Shown here one piece after another: positions 13,638 to 30,896 of a DNA stretch of 64,000 bases (position 1 is its first letter; every line of letters begins with the position of its first letter). Source of the stretch: Branchiostoma floridae (Eukaryota; Chordata; Leptocardii; Amphioxiformes; Branchiostomatidae). Where the stretch lies: NCBI RefSeq assembly GCF_000003815.2, contig NC_049987.1, positions 14,602,266 through 14,666,265 of the forward strand. The letters run 5' to 3'. The notes under the pieces are model-generated. The model was not told where the DNA came from. It saw nothing but the letters and a program-made list of their open reading frames with translations, and made no database searches. Made by a program: the position numbers and the translations under genes.

Positions 13638-16600
13638 TTAGTGGAGCAAGGCTTGTCTGATGAGCTGTTTCTTCTCCGGTGTCAGCTGTGTGGGGAACTC
13701 GATATCAAACTCTATAATCAGGTCTCCCTTCTTGGTGGGAGTCTTGGCTATCGGCATGCCTTCTCCTGGCACGATCTTGGTGTATTTGGGGCTGTGGGAA
13801 GAAAGGAAAAATTTTTATTGGCCTTGTGACTGTAAGGGAACTTATGATATCTGATAATATTCCTAGCCTAGGTCATAATGGAATCTATTGTTTTTCTAAA
13901 GCCAGTGTCACACATTTAGGACCTTCCCACAACTTTAGTTCCGACCACTCCCAACCAAGATTGGTGCAGGGTTGGAAAAGGCCTGGATCCATCCAATTCT
14001 AGCCAAGAGATCGAATTGTTACTCCAGCTCCTTCCTCTGATTACATCCATCAAGCATAATTATGTCTTTCCCATCTTTTCACAATTCATAGTTGTCACAG
14101 ATGGCTTTTAAAAACTGCAATGTAATATAGGCAATCTCCCTGACCAAATCTGAACTATCAAGGAGGTTTTATCCTCCTTGCAACTACAGATGACCTCCAC
14201 ATGACAAACTCTCAACAAATGTCTGGAGAAGCTGTATAAGACAAAGACTGTTACTTACTGTACAATATCATTGATGGGGATGTCCAAGATTCTGTCATCC
14301 AGGGTGTGAACAACTACATTACAGCCAGTCAGGGCCTGGAGGAGAAAATGTCATATGTTGGCATCTTAGCATACTTATAGACAGCATTCTGTGAAAGCAC
14401 AAAATTCTACAATCGCAAGATACTTTTACCCACATCATCACACTCTTTTTTTGCAATTTGATTTTAATGCTTCCAGTCTGCAGTTCAAAACTTAAGATAC
14501 TTGCTAGACCTATATCGCAATTGTTAAAGATTCTTTGTAGTGTTATGGCCCAACTTCAGTTGGAAAGGTGGCTGTTAGCTATTCAGGGGTTCAACCTATA
14601 TCAAAATGGCTGCTTTTGTCCACCTTACTGGTCTGCAGTTGGAGCAGTAGCTGCAAGGAGGGCTACTAGTACATTATCTCTGAACTGTTTAGGCTCATTC
14701 TTAGTCTAAATTTGCCAACTTGCCGTTAGAAAGGTAGCTGCTAGAAGGACTGTTCTATCACACTGTGGCTGCTATTGTATTGCACCTCCTTGCCTATCTG
14801 CAGTTAGAAAGGTAGCTGCAAGGGGTCTCTTCTATCCCACAATGGTCTGTCGTACTCACCTTGCCCAGAGGAATCTTGGCAGTAAAGATGAGGTCGTTGC
14901 CCTCCCTCCTGAACCTGGGATGTGCCTTGTCCTTCACGATGAACACAATGTCTGCTGGGATGTTGTTGGGGCCCTGGTCGCCCTCCTCGGGGAACGTGAT
15001 ACGCGTGCTCGTCTTCCAGCCCGGCCGGACCGTGATCGTCAGGATCTTGTCGCGGATACTGGAGGTGTGGCCGTCCTCGTTCATGACCTATAGAAGGGTC
15101 AAAGGTGAAAGGTTAATATAGAAGTGCATCCATTACAAGTAGGAAAGGTAAGTATGTGATATGTTGAATGTACATTTGAGAAAAAAATTGGTTCAAGCTA
15201 AGGGAATGTTTTCTTCAGCAAGAATCTTAATAATTCATAGACTGTTCCATGCAAGACTGTCAAGTGATGCTACCAAGTTTTATGTTTAAAAACTGGGGAA
15301 TTGTCCTATCTTACCTTTGCTACTCTTTGAGAATAGCCATTGGAAGATAAATTTTAAGGAATTTAAATATTCCTGGATTCAGAATCTTGTGTGTTTTTCA
15401 AATTTTAATCTATTGTGGGCCAAGACTTGTCTTGCAAAGAAACAATAAACCATCAATATGTTTTGAAAAGTTTTGAAATTATAATGATCCTGTTTACAAA
15501 TAAACTAGTCAGAAAACACAACAACGTTACCCAACAACTTCAGCTGATTCAGCTTTTCTTAAAACAATGCTTCAAGATTGTACCAAGACATTTGTGAGTC
15601 CAGACACTTACTCTTCTGGAGATCTTCATCTTCTTGGTGCAGCCGTGGAAGATCTCCTCAAGGGTCAGGGCGAGGTCACGCTCGATGGGCGGGTCCTTCT
15701 TCTTCCTGCCACGCCCGTGGACACCTCCAAACCCCATGGTCAGGTCTCCGTCAGGGCCATCAAAGAAATCTGGAAATAAACAAAAATTGTTTATAAGATG
15801 ACAGAATGGACAGAAAAACAACAGCTACTACTTCATTATGGTGATTTGGTACATACATGTAAATGTAGCTCAGTATGTGATATACAGTTGGTTAGCATTG
15901 AAATTTGGGACTGTCACATTTTTTTTATGTGCTAGATGCTAGATGGTTTACAATGTCCTCTCTAAAGGTCTACAGCCCCTACTATGCGTGATGAGGTTTC
16001 AACCCCAACCCTGTGATCCAAAAGTTGGATTACTAAACACTAAGACACAAATGAATGTGGAAAATACAAAATACACCAGGACAACCGCATAAAAGATGTA
16101 TTGAGATGTAACATAAGGGAGGACTTCAACCTCCCCAACCACAATGTTAACCCACAAGACAGAGGAACCTGGTTGTTTCCAATCAAGCCACAACATTTAT
16201 GAGCTAGCATGTCTAGCCCTCGGGAGATTCCGAGAACAACATGCAATAAAAAGAATACAGTAAGTAAGTGTGTGAGTTAAGACATGACAACTTGAATTGT
16301 GTCTCACCTGCAAAAGGGTTCTCTCCTCCAAAGAAGTCCTTGAAGACTTTGGCTGCGTTCCCGTGGAAGGTGTATCCCGTGGTCCAGGCCCCGCCCACCC
16401 CGCTACCCTCGGGAACGCCATTCTTCAGACCCTCCTCGCCAAACTGGTCGTAGGTGGCTCGTTTTCTCGCTGTGAAAAAGAAAGACACGAGATTTGAGAG
16501 TTGCTGAATGAATGAAATTAAAGATTAACCCTTCCAGTATCAAGGTTGGTTAAAAAATCTCACTGTTATGGTTAAATCCACATTAAATTTGGAGATGTAA

Positions 16601-17516
16601 TGTTCTAGAACAGACATATGTATCAGTATAACACTAACACTATGCCCATGATACATACACAAACAAATACAAATATGCATACTAGTAGTATATTTGTATT
16701 ACACAAACCCAGAATTATTTCGACAGGCTGCTATCATTGCTTACATGAAATACGTAAGCATAGCTAGAATATTTTACAGTTACATGGTCAGTCTCTGCAT
16801 TTAAAAGGTGTTCTGAACATCTGGTTAAATGTGCATTTGTATTTTGTTTGAAACTTTGTTTCTTCAGGTTATACTTACGATCACTGAGTACATCGTAGGC
16901 CTCAGCCACTTTGGTGAACATCTCCTCCGCTCCATAGTCTCTGTTCTTCTCTGGATGGTACTTCAGGGCAAGGATACGGTATCTGGGGGGTGAAACGTAA
17001 TGTTAAGCTCCCAATGTTTGCAGAGACTACCCCAATAAAATTCAGACGCTATATAATAAACAGCATAAGGATGTGTTATTATCGATGCTTAGTTAGTGTG
17101 AAGCACAGAAATATGCACTATTTCAACTATTGGGAAATACTAGAGCTTTGAACACTTCAGTTCGGAGGACATACCGGTTCGATGTTATGGAAGGGGGAGG
17201 GGGGCAAGCGCCATGGTTTCAAGACTTATTAGCCTTACTAGATTACCACACAGCAAAACAAACTTCTGTTCTACGATAAATCTGATGTATACTTGGGCAT
17301 TACAGTCCGACTCCCCAATAAATTAAGGGGTTGATATGTTACAACATGCACTGGAAAATGCCAAGACAGATTTCATGTTCGATCGCCAACTTCACACAGA
17401 AAATCTCTGCGTTTTTCTTCGATTCAGAGAAACAAGAACCAAACTTACGCCTTCTTAATGTCTGCATCCGTCGCACTACGCGTCAGACCTAGAACTCCGT
17501 AGTAATCCTGTCCCAT
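13638..17516 (-). CDS. dnajb13: DNAJB13, axonemal J-domain protein, complete
   Basis: DNAJB13 is a type II Hsp40-family protein of cilia and sperm flagella, linked to radial spokes. Exons on the minus strand: 17449-17516, 16879-16982, 16308-16469, 15612-15769, 14860-15087, 14259-14335, 13638-13791. All phases join, giving 316 aa, the same length I recall for the human protein. It starts [10 protein letters not shown]. The J domain is residues 1 to about 70, then a short linker containing TTGYTFHG and FFGGENPF. The C-terminal substrate-binding domains follow ([15 protein letters not shown]-type [37 protein letters not shown]) and the end is LIRQALLH. There is no zinc finger, as expected for the type. 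The J-domain HPD tripeptide reads HPE (residues 46-48 approximately), so Hsp70 stimulation may be lost; human DNAJB13 also departs from HPD. First donor and later donors are mostly GTAAGT. Confidence 0.96.
14159..14180. repeat. CAAGGAGG hairpin
   Basis: Perfect short inverted repeat with arms CAAGGAGG and CCTCCTTG around a short loop, inside a DNAJB13 intron. The same arm sequence recurs in other hairpins of this window (25258, 28533, 56944). Confidence 0.7.
14551..14850. repeat. Degenerate tandem repeat in DNAJB13 intron
   Basis: About four diverged units built around GTTRGAAAGGTAGCTG followed by a CAAGG-type tail (for example near 14558, 14725 and 14800). It lies between the exons 14259-14335 and 14860-15087 and runs almost to the splice acceptor side of the latter. 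Confidence 0.55.
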
Positions 17517-17589
17517 GTTGATGATTTAACACTTAGAATTCACAGAAAACCTTGGCACAACACCCCAGCACAGCCAGTCGATCGCCTTT

Positions 17590-17655
17590 ATTTGGGTCTA
17601 TTTACAAAATCCAAGATGGCGGCGCGCGGTTGCTATGTACGTTGCTATGGTGAGG
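17590..17655 (-). promoter_or_regulatory. DNAJB13 promoter with forkhead-like and X-box-like sites
   Basis: 75-140 bp upstream of the DNAJB13 ATG lie TATTTAC (17599-17605, forkhead core GTAAATA on the minus strand), a CAAGATGGCGGC word (17612-17623, YY1-like), and two copies of GTTGCTATG (17629-17637 and 17641-17649). The second continues as GGTGAG, giving one near-match to the RFX X-box RYYNYY-N-RRNRAC, with the last base off. RFX and FOXJ1 drive ciliary genes, so this fits the gene's role. Sites are seen; use is inferred. Confidence 0.6.
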
Positions 17656-17961
17656 GCTGTTCTTTTGTAACACGTTGTTTGATTGGATGCGGTATAAAGC
17701 TATGACCAACCAGCATTGAGAACACAACGGAACGTTGTTTTATTATTTCACCTTTGACCGGTGATGGAGAAAATTGGCGCGAAAGGGGAGGGATCTACAA
17801 ATGAATTTCGGACGCAAAAACAATCACGTTTACTTACATTTCAAACCTCAAATCTTTACCCTCACTGCAAAACCTGGATTTGAAGGCAGCAATTCGCCAA
17901 AAGACACAGAGACACCTTTATTTTTGGCACACCAATTTGTTTTAAACGGGATGTCTTTTAT

Positions 17962-18168
17962 TACTCTCCAAGCAGAGGTAAGGCTCCGACTGTTTTTTTG
18001 CCGTTTTTAGGCGTTTTTATCGGGTTTTCTATTCTGTAAAGTTTTTATCGGGCTTTCTGTTCTCACTGCCTCGAGACAAAAAGAAAACGGCACAAAAAAG
18101 AAAGCCGGTCCGATAAAAACGCATAAAAAGGGGGGAAAAACAGCCGCAGCCTAACCTCTGCTTGGAGG
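17962..18168. mobile_element. Foldback MITE family A, copy 1
   Basis: About 207 bp, almost entirely inverted repeat: one end TACTCTCCAAGCAGAGG, the other CCTCTGCTTGGAG, with GCCTAAAAAC-type and AAACAGCC-type arms between. Flanked by an 8-bp target duplication TCTTTTAT (17954-17961 and 18169-18176). The 8-bp duplication suggests a hAT-type or related transposase supplied in trans. There is no coding capacity. Confidence 0.85.
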
Positions 18169-18176
18169 TCTTTTAT

Positions 18177-19490
18177 CGTTTTACTGTTTACAGTAATCGT
18201 GGCGACTCTGGATGGGGAATACGTTTTATAGTATATTTATATTTTTTTGACGACGCCTCAGGGGAGTCGTCAAGTGGTATATATTGCATTCAGTGTGCAA
18301 AAATTCTAGGAATTGCACAGGAATTTTTCCACAGGAATGCAGTATGCTGGGTATGCAAGACCCCCCCCCCCCCCCCCCAAATCTGTTCCAGATGTATCTC
18401 TGGTATGCAATGGTGAAATGTAGGTCACACTGGCTTCCTGGAGGGAAACTCTGAACAATGGATCACGTTGTCTTGGTTGTTATGTTATGTTATGAAGGAT
18501 ACATTTTATTTTCTTCTTAGCTTCTTCAAGCCATACGCCACAGGCAGACAGGAAATACTTCTGTAGTGATCAGCTGTAGGTTTAGGTCACTGGCAGACCA
18601 TTGTGCTGTACCGGGGATAGTACATTTCTGCTGGCTGTAAGTTTATGTTACAGGTGGGCTAGTATATTGTGCCAGGGATAGTGCGACAGGGAAGTTCCAG
18701 TCTATTTCTGATTTGAGCTGTATTGTTGTACCCTCAATCGTCGTCATGGCAATAATACATTTTTTTTGCCAGTCTTGTTGTGTTTACAGTAACTCAAAGG
18801 CACCAGGGCGCGTGGAAAGGGTCTGGGAGCCGCCACATGTTGTACTGCCACTCATAAATATACCTGCGCCAGTTGTTCAACTTTTGAGACTTTTCATCCA
18901 TTTAAACATAAGTCACAATATAAAAGTTATATCCAGGTGGATAGTAATTATCCTCCAACGAAGTCAGTTGCTGTTTAACCCATTAATGTGATATGATCCA
19001 TTGTCCAAGGTCGTAAGAAAACGCTAAGAACGCACGTTGTTATGGTTACACTTTTATTTTGCAGTTCTAGTTCTAGTTCATAGTCTGCAAACTTCCTGGT
19101 AGGAATATCACGCAGACGGAGTTTGGTCATGTTGATTAGACTGATATGGATGACATCCTTTGGGAACTAAGTTTGGCCCAAAAAGTTGCCTAAGTGCCTT
19201 AAATGACTAAGCACATGAGAATACCGAAAGATAGAGTCTTCATTTTAATTCTTTCTCATCTTCTTTAATATCTGACTTTGGAATTGGCTTTCGCATTCTA
19301 CGACATTCGTATCTGTTTTCCAAAATTTCTTTGAAATTAACTGCTTGCTAGATTATTTTGCTGCTGCTTTCATCTACGACATGGTAGAATATTTCCTCTT
19401 TTTCTTGGAAACGCTGGATGCCATTCATAGAATTTAATCAACATGGCCTATGTTCAGATCAGCACATAGTCTCATGTTGAAGCTGCTGTT
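18177..19490. other. Intergenic region, nothing recognised
   Basis: AT-rich sequence between the DNAJB13 upstream region and the trypsin stop. A C homopolymer of about 18 bases is at 18361-18378. Open frames at 18162-18416 and 18713-18991 match no known family and overlap repeats. No gene is supported. Confidence 0.5.
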
Positions 19491-23554
<4,064 letters not shown>

Positions 23555-23609
23555 GATGACTTTCAGTCGGATGACGCAGCTTGTGCGTGAACAGACTTTT
23601 CCAGACGGT

Positions 23610-23660
23610 GACTGGCGGTTCACACGTATATATACAACGTATATATAAACGTGAACCGCC
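23610..23660 (-). promoter_or_regulatory. Palindrome with TATA-like core upstream of trypsin gene
   Basis: A near-perfect inverted repeat 55-105 bp upstream of the trypsin ATG. Arms begin GGCGGTTCAC and end GTGAACCGCC, and each contains CGTATATATA-type sequence next to a 3-bp centre. TATATATA on either arm could act as the TATA box; promoter use is inferred from position only. Confidence 0.6.
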
Positions 23661-23804
23661 ATATATTACGCCGTATATTACATATTACACATGTATGAGA
23701 GTTTTATTACGAAAACACTTCAACTATCAGACAACGTACACCGTAAGTGCATTGGACGTGTGTACAGGTGGTGACTTTCCAATAACTATTGAGCCCTACA
23801 GACC

Positions 23805-24009
23805 TACTCTCCAACTTCCAAGCAGAGTTTCGGCTCCGGCTGTTTTTGACGTGTTTTTAGGCGATGTTCTCGGGCTTTCTATTTTGTGCTGTTTATTTAT
23901 TTATTTATTTATTTTTTTTTGTCTTTTGGCTGGTAGACGTAAAGAAATCATATAGCCCGATAAAAACTCGTTAAAAGACAGCCGGAGCCGAACCTCTGCT
24001 TGGAGAGTA
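23805..24009. mobile_element. Foldback MITE family A, copy 2
   Basis: Ends TACTCTCCAA and CTTGGAGAGTA, with internal GGCTCCGGCTGTTTTTGACG and its counterpart AGACAGCCGGAGCC. Flanked by an exact 8-bp target duplication TACAGACC (23797-23804 and 24010-24017). This copy best defines the true ends of the family. It lies upstream of the trypsin gene. Confidence 0.9.
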
Positions 24010-24017
24010 TACAGACC

Positions 24018-27000
24018 TTGGTGGAGGTGACTTGGTGCAATATGTATACTGAAGTTTTTGAGAACAAAGTTGCTACCAACCCCCTCATTCCGTATATTAG
24101 TTTATACGTGGTTGTTTAAGTGTAAAAATATATGATTTGCGAAAACACACACAAGGGTTTCAGCTTGGCTTTTTGGATGACGCAACATACATAAAAAGGT
24201 CAATGATGGAATCACCCTTTGTTTTGAAAGTGTTGTTGTTCCTTATCTTATATGAGTGTTGCTTTGTCAGGTAACGTTTAGTAGCTTTAGTATCTACAGT
24301 ATATGCAATACTATACACATCAATGGCGATTTCGCTATCGTTGACCAGTAGTTTTGCTCAGGTATCATGGAGAGATGTGTGCAAATTCTCCGTAATTCGC
24401 TAGAGGACGTTTTAACACCTATGAAACGTAGTTGGGCTAAGTGTTTGTTGTGTGTTGTTTTACATATTGTCGCTGTAAACACTCACCGGAAAAACAACAA
24501 AACTCCAGACAAAATAGACAGCAACCCCACTGGCCTCGGTCCGGCCCGTCCGTCTGTCCCTCACACCTCTGCTGACAAGTGTGAACTGATGGACGTTTGG
24601 GGACCTCCGCTGGTGCCTGGGGACCCAGGCTAATTAGCGACACGGCTAGAGAGGTTTCCCATGGGACGGTGTTGACAACTGAGATTGAGAACGTTTAAAA
24701 TGTGTCCTTTGATGACTTTGAGCAAGGACGTATTCGTCCTTGCTTTGAGCTATGCTACTGGATACTCCATAGCTTCGCTCTTAGGATTCCAACGTGTGCA
24801 GAAATCAGAGGGGCGAGTAATAACAGAAAGAAACACCACTGTTACACGTGCAAGAAAATGTTCCGTTGGTTTTCTTCATGAATTTTCCGCGTTAAAAAAG
24901 AAAACCTTCAAGTCGTTGAACAAGTATGTTCAAGGAGGATTTTCAACCTACTTGGTTTGTTAGCTTTATAACTACCCACCCTACTACCAAACAACGACAT
25001 TGAAAAATCAAATCATTTCCACTGTCGTTTCAATTAAAATGAATACACCAAGCTCATATAACATTTTTGAATACTTTAGAATATCACTACTAAATGGATG
25101 GCAGCACTATTCTAACAGTAACGCAAAAGCAATGCTCACATTGTTTCTCGTTGGAGAAAGCAAAACCAGCACACAAAACAGCAGTTTCTGGAGAAAGGCC
25201 TAGTTGCTATAGCAACATTGTGTATATAGAGAAGAAAGACTTGCGAATACTTCAGTGCAAGGAGGTCAAATGACCTCCTTGTTCAGTGTTTATAGAGTTT
25301 CACTTTCTGGATTCCTTCTGCGTGTGATGGGAGAACAAAACTGTCATCTCAGCAGAAATTTTTTGACATCGTCAATAATTGTCGTTTCATGTTAATGGAA
25401 GTCTTCAAACCCTCTTTGATCGGAAGGCGCTATACCTACTAGTATGTTAACCTACTTGCTTTAAGCGTCTAAATAATACAGTACATTATAATCAACATAT
25501 TGACTCTGAAGGGCTTCAATCTGTATTTGATAAATAAAACATGATGATTATTTCCCTAGCAAAAAAAGTAACATACTTTTCTACTCAAATCTATGAACTC
25601 CTGTTTTCGGGATAGTTGATCGTGATTCAGAAATGATTGATATCTGATAAAATACTTAGTAACTCCACAGAAAGCGGTTATTTTTGGTCCTTTCTTTATC
25701 TTTATCTCTCAATGCTGTCCTCAGCTCTTTAGCACATTTATTCCCGAGAACCGCCCCGACAACAATTAGACCGTATTTGTTAAACTGCAAAATAAACACT
25801 TCGTGTGAAATGATCTCTCTCACCACGGCTAATCACCCCGATCTGTCTTTGTCACTCAACGAACTGTCAGAAAGAGATTGTTAGTAGAGGGAACCCCTTC
25901 TCTTGTTTGTTTGAACTTTGTTTATTCATGAAAGCTCTTTTCATTGAGACTATGAGGCACAAGTAAGGCAGACAAAATATACTATGTATAACAGGGGTAC
26001 ACTTTAGATCATTTCTAAGTCATAATAAGGCAAGTTTGACTTGTATAGTTTCATTTTGATTTTCCTTTCAAGTTCTCGTTCTCTTTCTTTCAATACCTCT
26101 AGCTCTCGTTTTTTTTTTACTCTCTAGACTGATTTGATTGAATAATCGTGTTTGGGTGACTTTAGAACGTATTGTTGTACTTCAAACCTCGTTCCAAAAA
26201 AGGAAGTTGTCTATTGAAGTTAGTGTAAAACAGTGATGTTGTTTGGCTTACTTACTGTGCGTAATACGCTATGTTGTAAATGCCTGTAAAGTTGGTTTAT
26301 GCTTAGGGTACTAGTATATAGTGGTTATGATGCCACCCCCTACCTACTCACACTTGCCGAGGAACTTGCCATCATATAGATGTGACATTTTTGTACTGTT
26401 AATCTTTTGCGACAATTATCGGCTGAACACAGTTGTCGTATACCTCACATCGACTTACGAAAACAAACAAGGACGTTCATTCCTTCACACAAAGAAGATT
26501 AAGTACATCACAATAGCAACTGTCACCTGGTCGAGACTTCGAGAAAACGTGAAGGAAAATTTCACAACGATGGGAAAGTGGCTGTACAAGTGTAGCTGGT
26601 GTAAGTAACAACGTAATATAACGAAATAAAAAAAATAGTAATAACTTCCATTTTGCCTTTTGAATATTCTATATTCCGATATAGACTTGTCTAGTGAATT
26701 ATACTTACTTTATTTAGGTTATAGACTCCTGAAACCTATCTGTATTTCTAAAGACCCATTAAAAAGTATTTGGATTTAAATTGAATTTAAAATTTCTTCT
26801 TTATATGGCTTCTCAATCGGTTTTTCTGTGAATATATTCACATTTCTTTTCAATCGACAATTTGTCTATTGGAGGACACCAAAATTTATTCACAATCGTA
26901 ATTCTTTTTTCTAGTCTTTTTTGGCATCCACCGCTGTTCTCTCAGAACTACAATATCTTTACAAGAAAACGTTTTACAAGATGACTCCCAATACAGAACT

Positions 27001-27250
27001 ACCATAACGTTTCCAGGACGATTTGGATACAGTCTTTTAACAGTCACCGCAATGCGACAGTTGATTTAAACGTTGGATCTAGAGTAGGAGAGATCTGTGC
27101 CCGACCGAGTTGGCGGTTCGTCCCGCCGGGGTTCCTGTACTGCGGTACCAAAAACCTTCCAAGTGGGACACGGTTCTGGGTGCACCTCTCTTTAATAAGT
27201 GGACATACAGTAGTTGTGAAAAATTCAGTTAGTGGTTACCATATTCCAGG
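24018..27250. other. Intergenic region, two hairpins, no gene recognised
   Basis: AT-rich DNA. Contains palindromic hairpins at 24721-24744 (arms AGCAAGGACG/CGTCCTTGCT) and 25258-25281, and a (GTTT)n-associated repeat near 25898-26000 shared with 57546-57690. Open frames 24367-24633, 25684-25884 and 26321-26608 show no recognisable domain and no conserved splice context. Confidence 0.5.
25258..25281. repeat. CAAGGAGGTCA hairpin
   Basis: Perfect inverted repeat with arms CAAGGAGGTCA and TGACCTCCTTG separated by two bases. Same arm family as the hairpins at 14159, 28533 and 56944. Confidence 0.85.
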
Positions 27251-28532
27251 TCGGATATGCTTGCGATCATTTTTTAAATCGAAAACCATAGTACTAGTAT
27301 ATCAAACGATAGAAAAGCAAACTACGGCATGACAAAAAGCATAATTGACATTGCTACATCGTATCATGGATGGCGGAAACTGATTTCTTCAGGTTGTTAT
27401 GAAATAAGTGCAAAACTTGACAGCCTACCTAATCTCCGAGCAGATATTGGGGGTGAAAGATCGCAAAGCTTCTAAGACACGCAGGGGCTTCTCTGGCAGT
27501 CCTTTGTCCCATGTAAGAAGATAGACAGTTGAGTAAAGGTCCAAAGTTGGTAAGGAAGAATGGATGATGCACATATATATCCTTTACCTACTTATTACGT
27601 ACAAAATATGATTTATATATCAATATAGGGGGCGCTTCGACAGGCGGACATGGTGTTGCAGGGGCTTCTCGCACAGCGCCTAAAATCGATCCTTTAAATG
27701 TCATCTGGTGTCTTAAACATAATTAAAGATTGTCTTAAGATACCTGGACCCATTTAAGAACGTTTTCACCGTCTTTAAGCTTATTTTCTTGCAGATATTC
27801 ACATTTTATTAGTCGGGACTATATACCCTTTCATACCCCAATCTGCAGTACCGCTCCCGGCCGCCTCCTGAAAAGTAGCAAAGGAGACCGTCAAATTGCC
27901 GATTTCTCGTCTTTTCGGGAATGGGGAAACGGTGAAAGGCTCGCAAAGGGGTTTGATTATTTGATGCTTACTTGACTTTGTTTCAATTAGTCCGACCATT
28001 AAAAGTGAAAATAACAACATTTCAGATGTTTCACAAACAAAACCATGGAATATAAGGCAATTATGACACGTTTCCTTCACAATTTTACCGAGTGTACATG
28101 TAAACTGTAACCTTATAAAGGGCTAACACGTCCAAAACGTATTCATATGTGAAGCAAAAACAAACATTGAACCAATGCAACGATGTTTGTTTGTTTATTT
28201 CTTTGTTTGTTTGTCAACAGACTCATTTCCTTTTGAAATTGCGTAAGGTGTGTGGATCACGTTAATGTGCAATATAAGATTGAGCGCCAGGAGACGCTTT
28301 GGTTCACACAAATCCCTTGGTGTTAAACCGCTGGTATGTGTGACTTCTTTGTATTGTCAGAACTATTCGTTTATTAAAGGTCAAAAGGATGCGATTGACG
28401 TATTTTGCATCAAATGCTTAAGGATACTGGTGTAGTCGAATATTTCCTGAGAAAGCATAACACGTTTAGTGAATCAATAATGATTTTATCGGTGTTTTTT
28501 TTCGTGATCGTACAAGCAAGCTGGCGTATATC

Positions 28533-28564
28533 TATAAGCAAGGAGGTTGAAACCTCCTTGCTAT
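28533..28564. repeat. GCAAGGAGGTT hairpin
   Basis: Inverted repeat with arms GCAAGGAGGTT and AACCTCCTTGC and outer TATA on both sides. It lies between repeat units 1 and 2 of the array. Confidence 0.85.
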
Positions 28565-30896
28565 AAGTGAACAACGTAATCATTACAAAATGGGAAGTTA
28601 GTAATTATTAAATTCCACTCATACATACCAGTAATAACTTTCACTTCTACACACAGTAATTATGAAAATATACAGTCACTGTATTTCAGGTTGAATAATG
28701 CTTCGGAACTTTTTAATGGAAAAGAATAAAACATCAATTATATATCAAACGACAGGAAATAAAAGCAAACAAGAACACGGCGCAAACAAAGCATAATGGC
28801 ATGTACATGAATGGAGGGAACTGATATCATCAGGATATCATAACATACAGTAGCTGCAAAATATGACAACCTATCTAATCTCCGAGCAGATGTTGGGATG
28901 AAAGATCGTAACGTTTCTGAGAGACGCCGGGGCTTCTCTGGTAATCCTTTATCCCATGTAAGCGAATAAACAGTTGGGCAAAAGACCAGAGTTGGTAAGA
29001 AACAATGCATGGTGCACAGATATATCCTTAACCCACTAATTATGGACAAATTTGATTTAGACATGAATGTAGGGGGCGCTTTGACAGGCGGACATGGTGT
29101 TACATGGGCTCCTCGCGCGGCGTCTAAATTTGATCCATTCTATGTCAAGTAATGTCTTAAAGGCTAATCTATATGTATGTATGTAAAGATATTTAGGTCT
29201 AGTTGGAAAAGATTTCACTGGCTTTAAGCCAAATGCCACGCAGATCTTTACATTTGAAAAGTCTGTACTGCATACCCTATCATAGCCTAATCTGCAGTAC
29301 CGCTCCCGGCCGCCTCTTGAAAAGTGGCAAAGGAGACCGTCAAATTGCCAAATTCCCTTACTTTCGGGATTGGGGAAACAGCGAAAGGCTCGCAAAGGGG
29401 CTTGATTATTTAATGCTTACCTGACTTTGTTTCCAATAATGAGACCATTAAACAGTGAAAATGACAACATTTAAGATGCTTCACAAATAAAACCATGCAA
29501 TATTACATTATGACACGTTTCTTTTGCAATTTACCAATAGAAGTGACCGAGTATACATGTCCCGTATATTGTAACATTATAAAGGGCTAACACGTCCAAA
29601 TCTCGTTCATATTTTGTGAAGCAATGAGACATTGAACAAATGCAACGTTGCTGTGTTGTTTCCTTATCAATAGATCGAATTTGAGATACTTTAAAGGTGT
29701 GTGGATCACTTAAAGTGCAGTATAAGATTGAACGCCAGGAGCGCTTGGTTTCTCACCTATCCATCGGTGTAAAATCGCATTTGTTTGTTTAAGGAGCTTC
29801 CATCATGATGATCCTTGGTTTGTTTGAACAAGGAGGTTAAAGGGGTTGATTTATTTTACATCAAATGTTCTCTTCCTGAGCATGCTAGTGTAGTGCAGCG
29901 TTTCATAAGAAAGTATAACACACGCAGTAAAACGTTTAGTGCATCAATAATGATTTTATTATCGCTCTGTTTCTAGCTGTACAAGTTGAGATGGTGTAAC
30001 TGTCAGGCTGTCATAAAATAGGTGCAAAATATGACAACCTACCTAATCTCTGATCATGAGCAGATATTTGGGTGGAAGATCGTATTGATGCATTGATCGT
30101 ATTGACGCCCGGGCTTCTCTGTCACTCCCTTACCCCACATAAGCAGATGAACAGTCAAGTTAAAGTCCAAAGTTGGTAAAGAGCAGTGGATGATGCACAA
30201 ATATACCCGTAACCTACTAATTATGTTCAAAATATGATTTATGTGTGAATGTAGGGGGCGCTTCGACAGGCGGACATGGTGTTACAGGGGCTTCTTGTGC
30301 GGTGCCTAAAATCGATCCTTTTTCTGTCATATAATGTCTCATGAGTCATTGAATATATGTCATAAGATATCTGGACCTGTTTGGTAAAGTTTTCATTGTC
30401 GTTAAGCATGTTGTCTTACAGATTTTCACATTTTACTAGTCAAGACTATATACCCTTTCATAGCCTAATCTGCACTACCGCTCCCGGCCGCCTCCACGAA
30501 AGTGGCTTAAACGACCGTCAAATTGCCAATTTCCCGTCTTTTCGGGACTGGGGAAATGGCAAAAGGCTCGCAAAGGGGTTTGATTATTTGATGCTTATTT
30601 GACTTTGGAATCAATAAGCATTAGCTACATTTGTGTGCGTAGTTTAGAATCAGGAATTGAACGCTTGTTGTGAGTGTCTAGTCTAAAATCTCAACTTGAT
30701 CTTACCGAGAAAGGTTCTATTCTTTTCTCGTTCGCTTTCGAACTAATTAATAGATTTGACAATTTTCTGGCAGGACAAGTTATGATCATGACATGTATTT
30801 CAAGATTTCAACAACCAAATTGCACTTTTTTTGTTAACAATCAAAAGCATGAATTCGCCAAAGAAACCATAACTTCATGCTACAATGTGTTCTAGT

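Noticed and set aside
26321-26608. 95-aa open frame in the 24-27 kb region
   Set aside because: No domain, no conserved junctions, and the region is AT-rich intergenic DNA.
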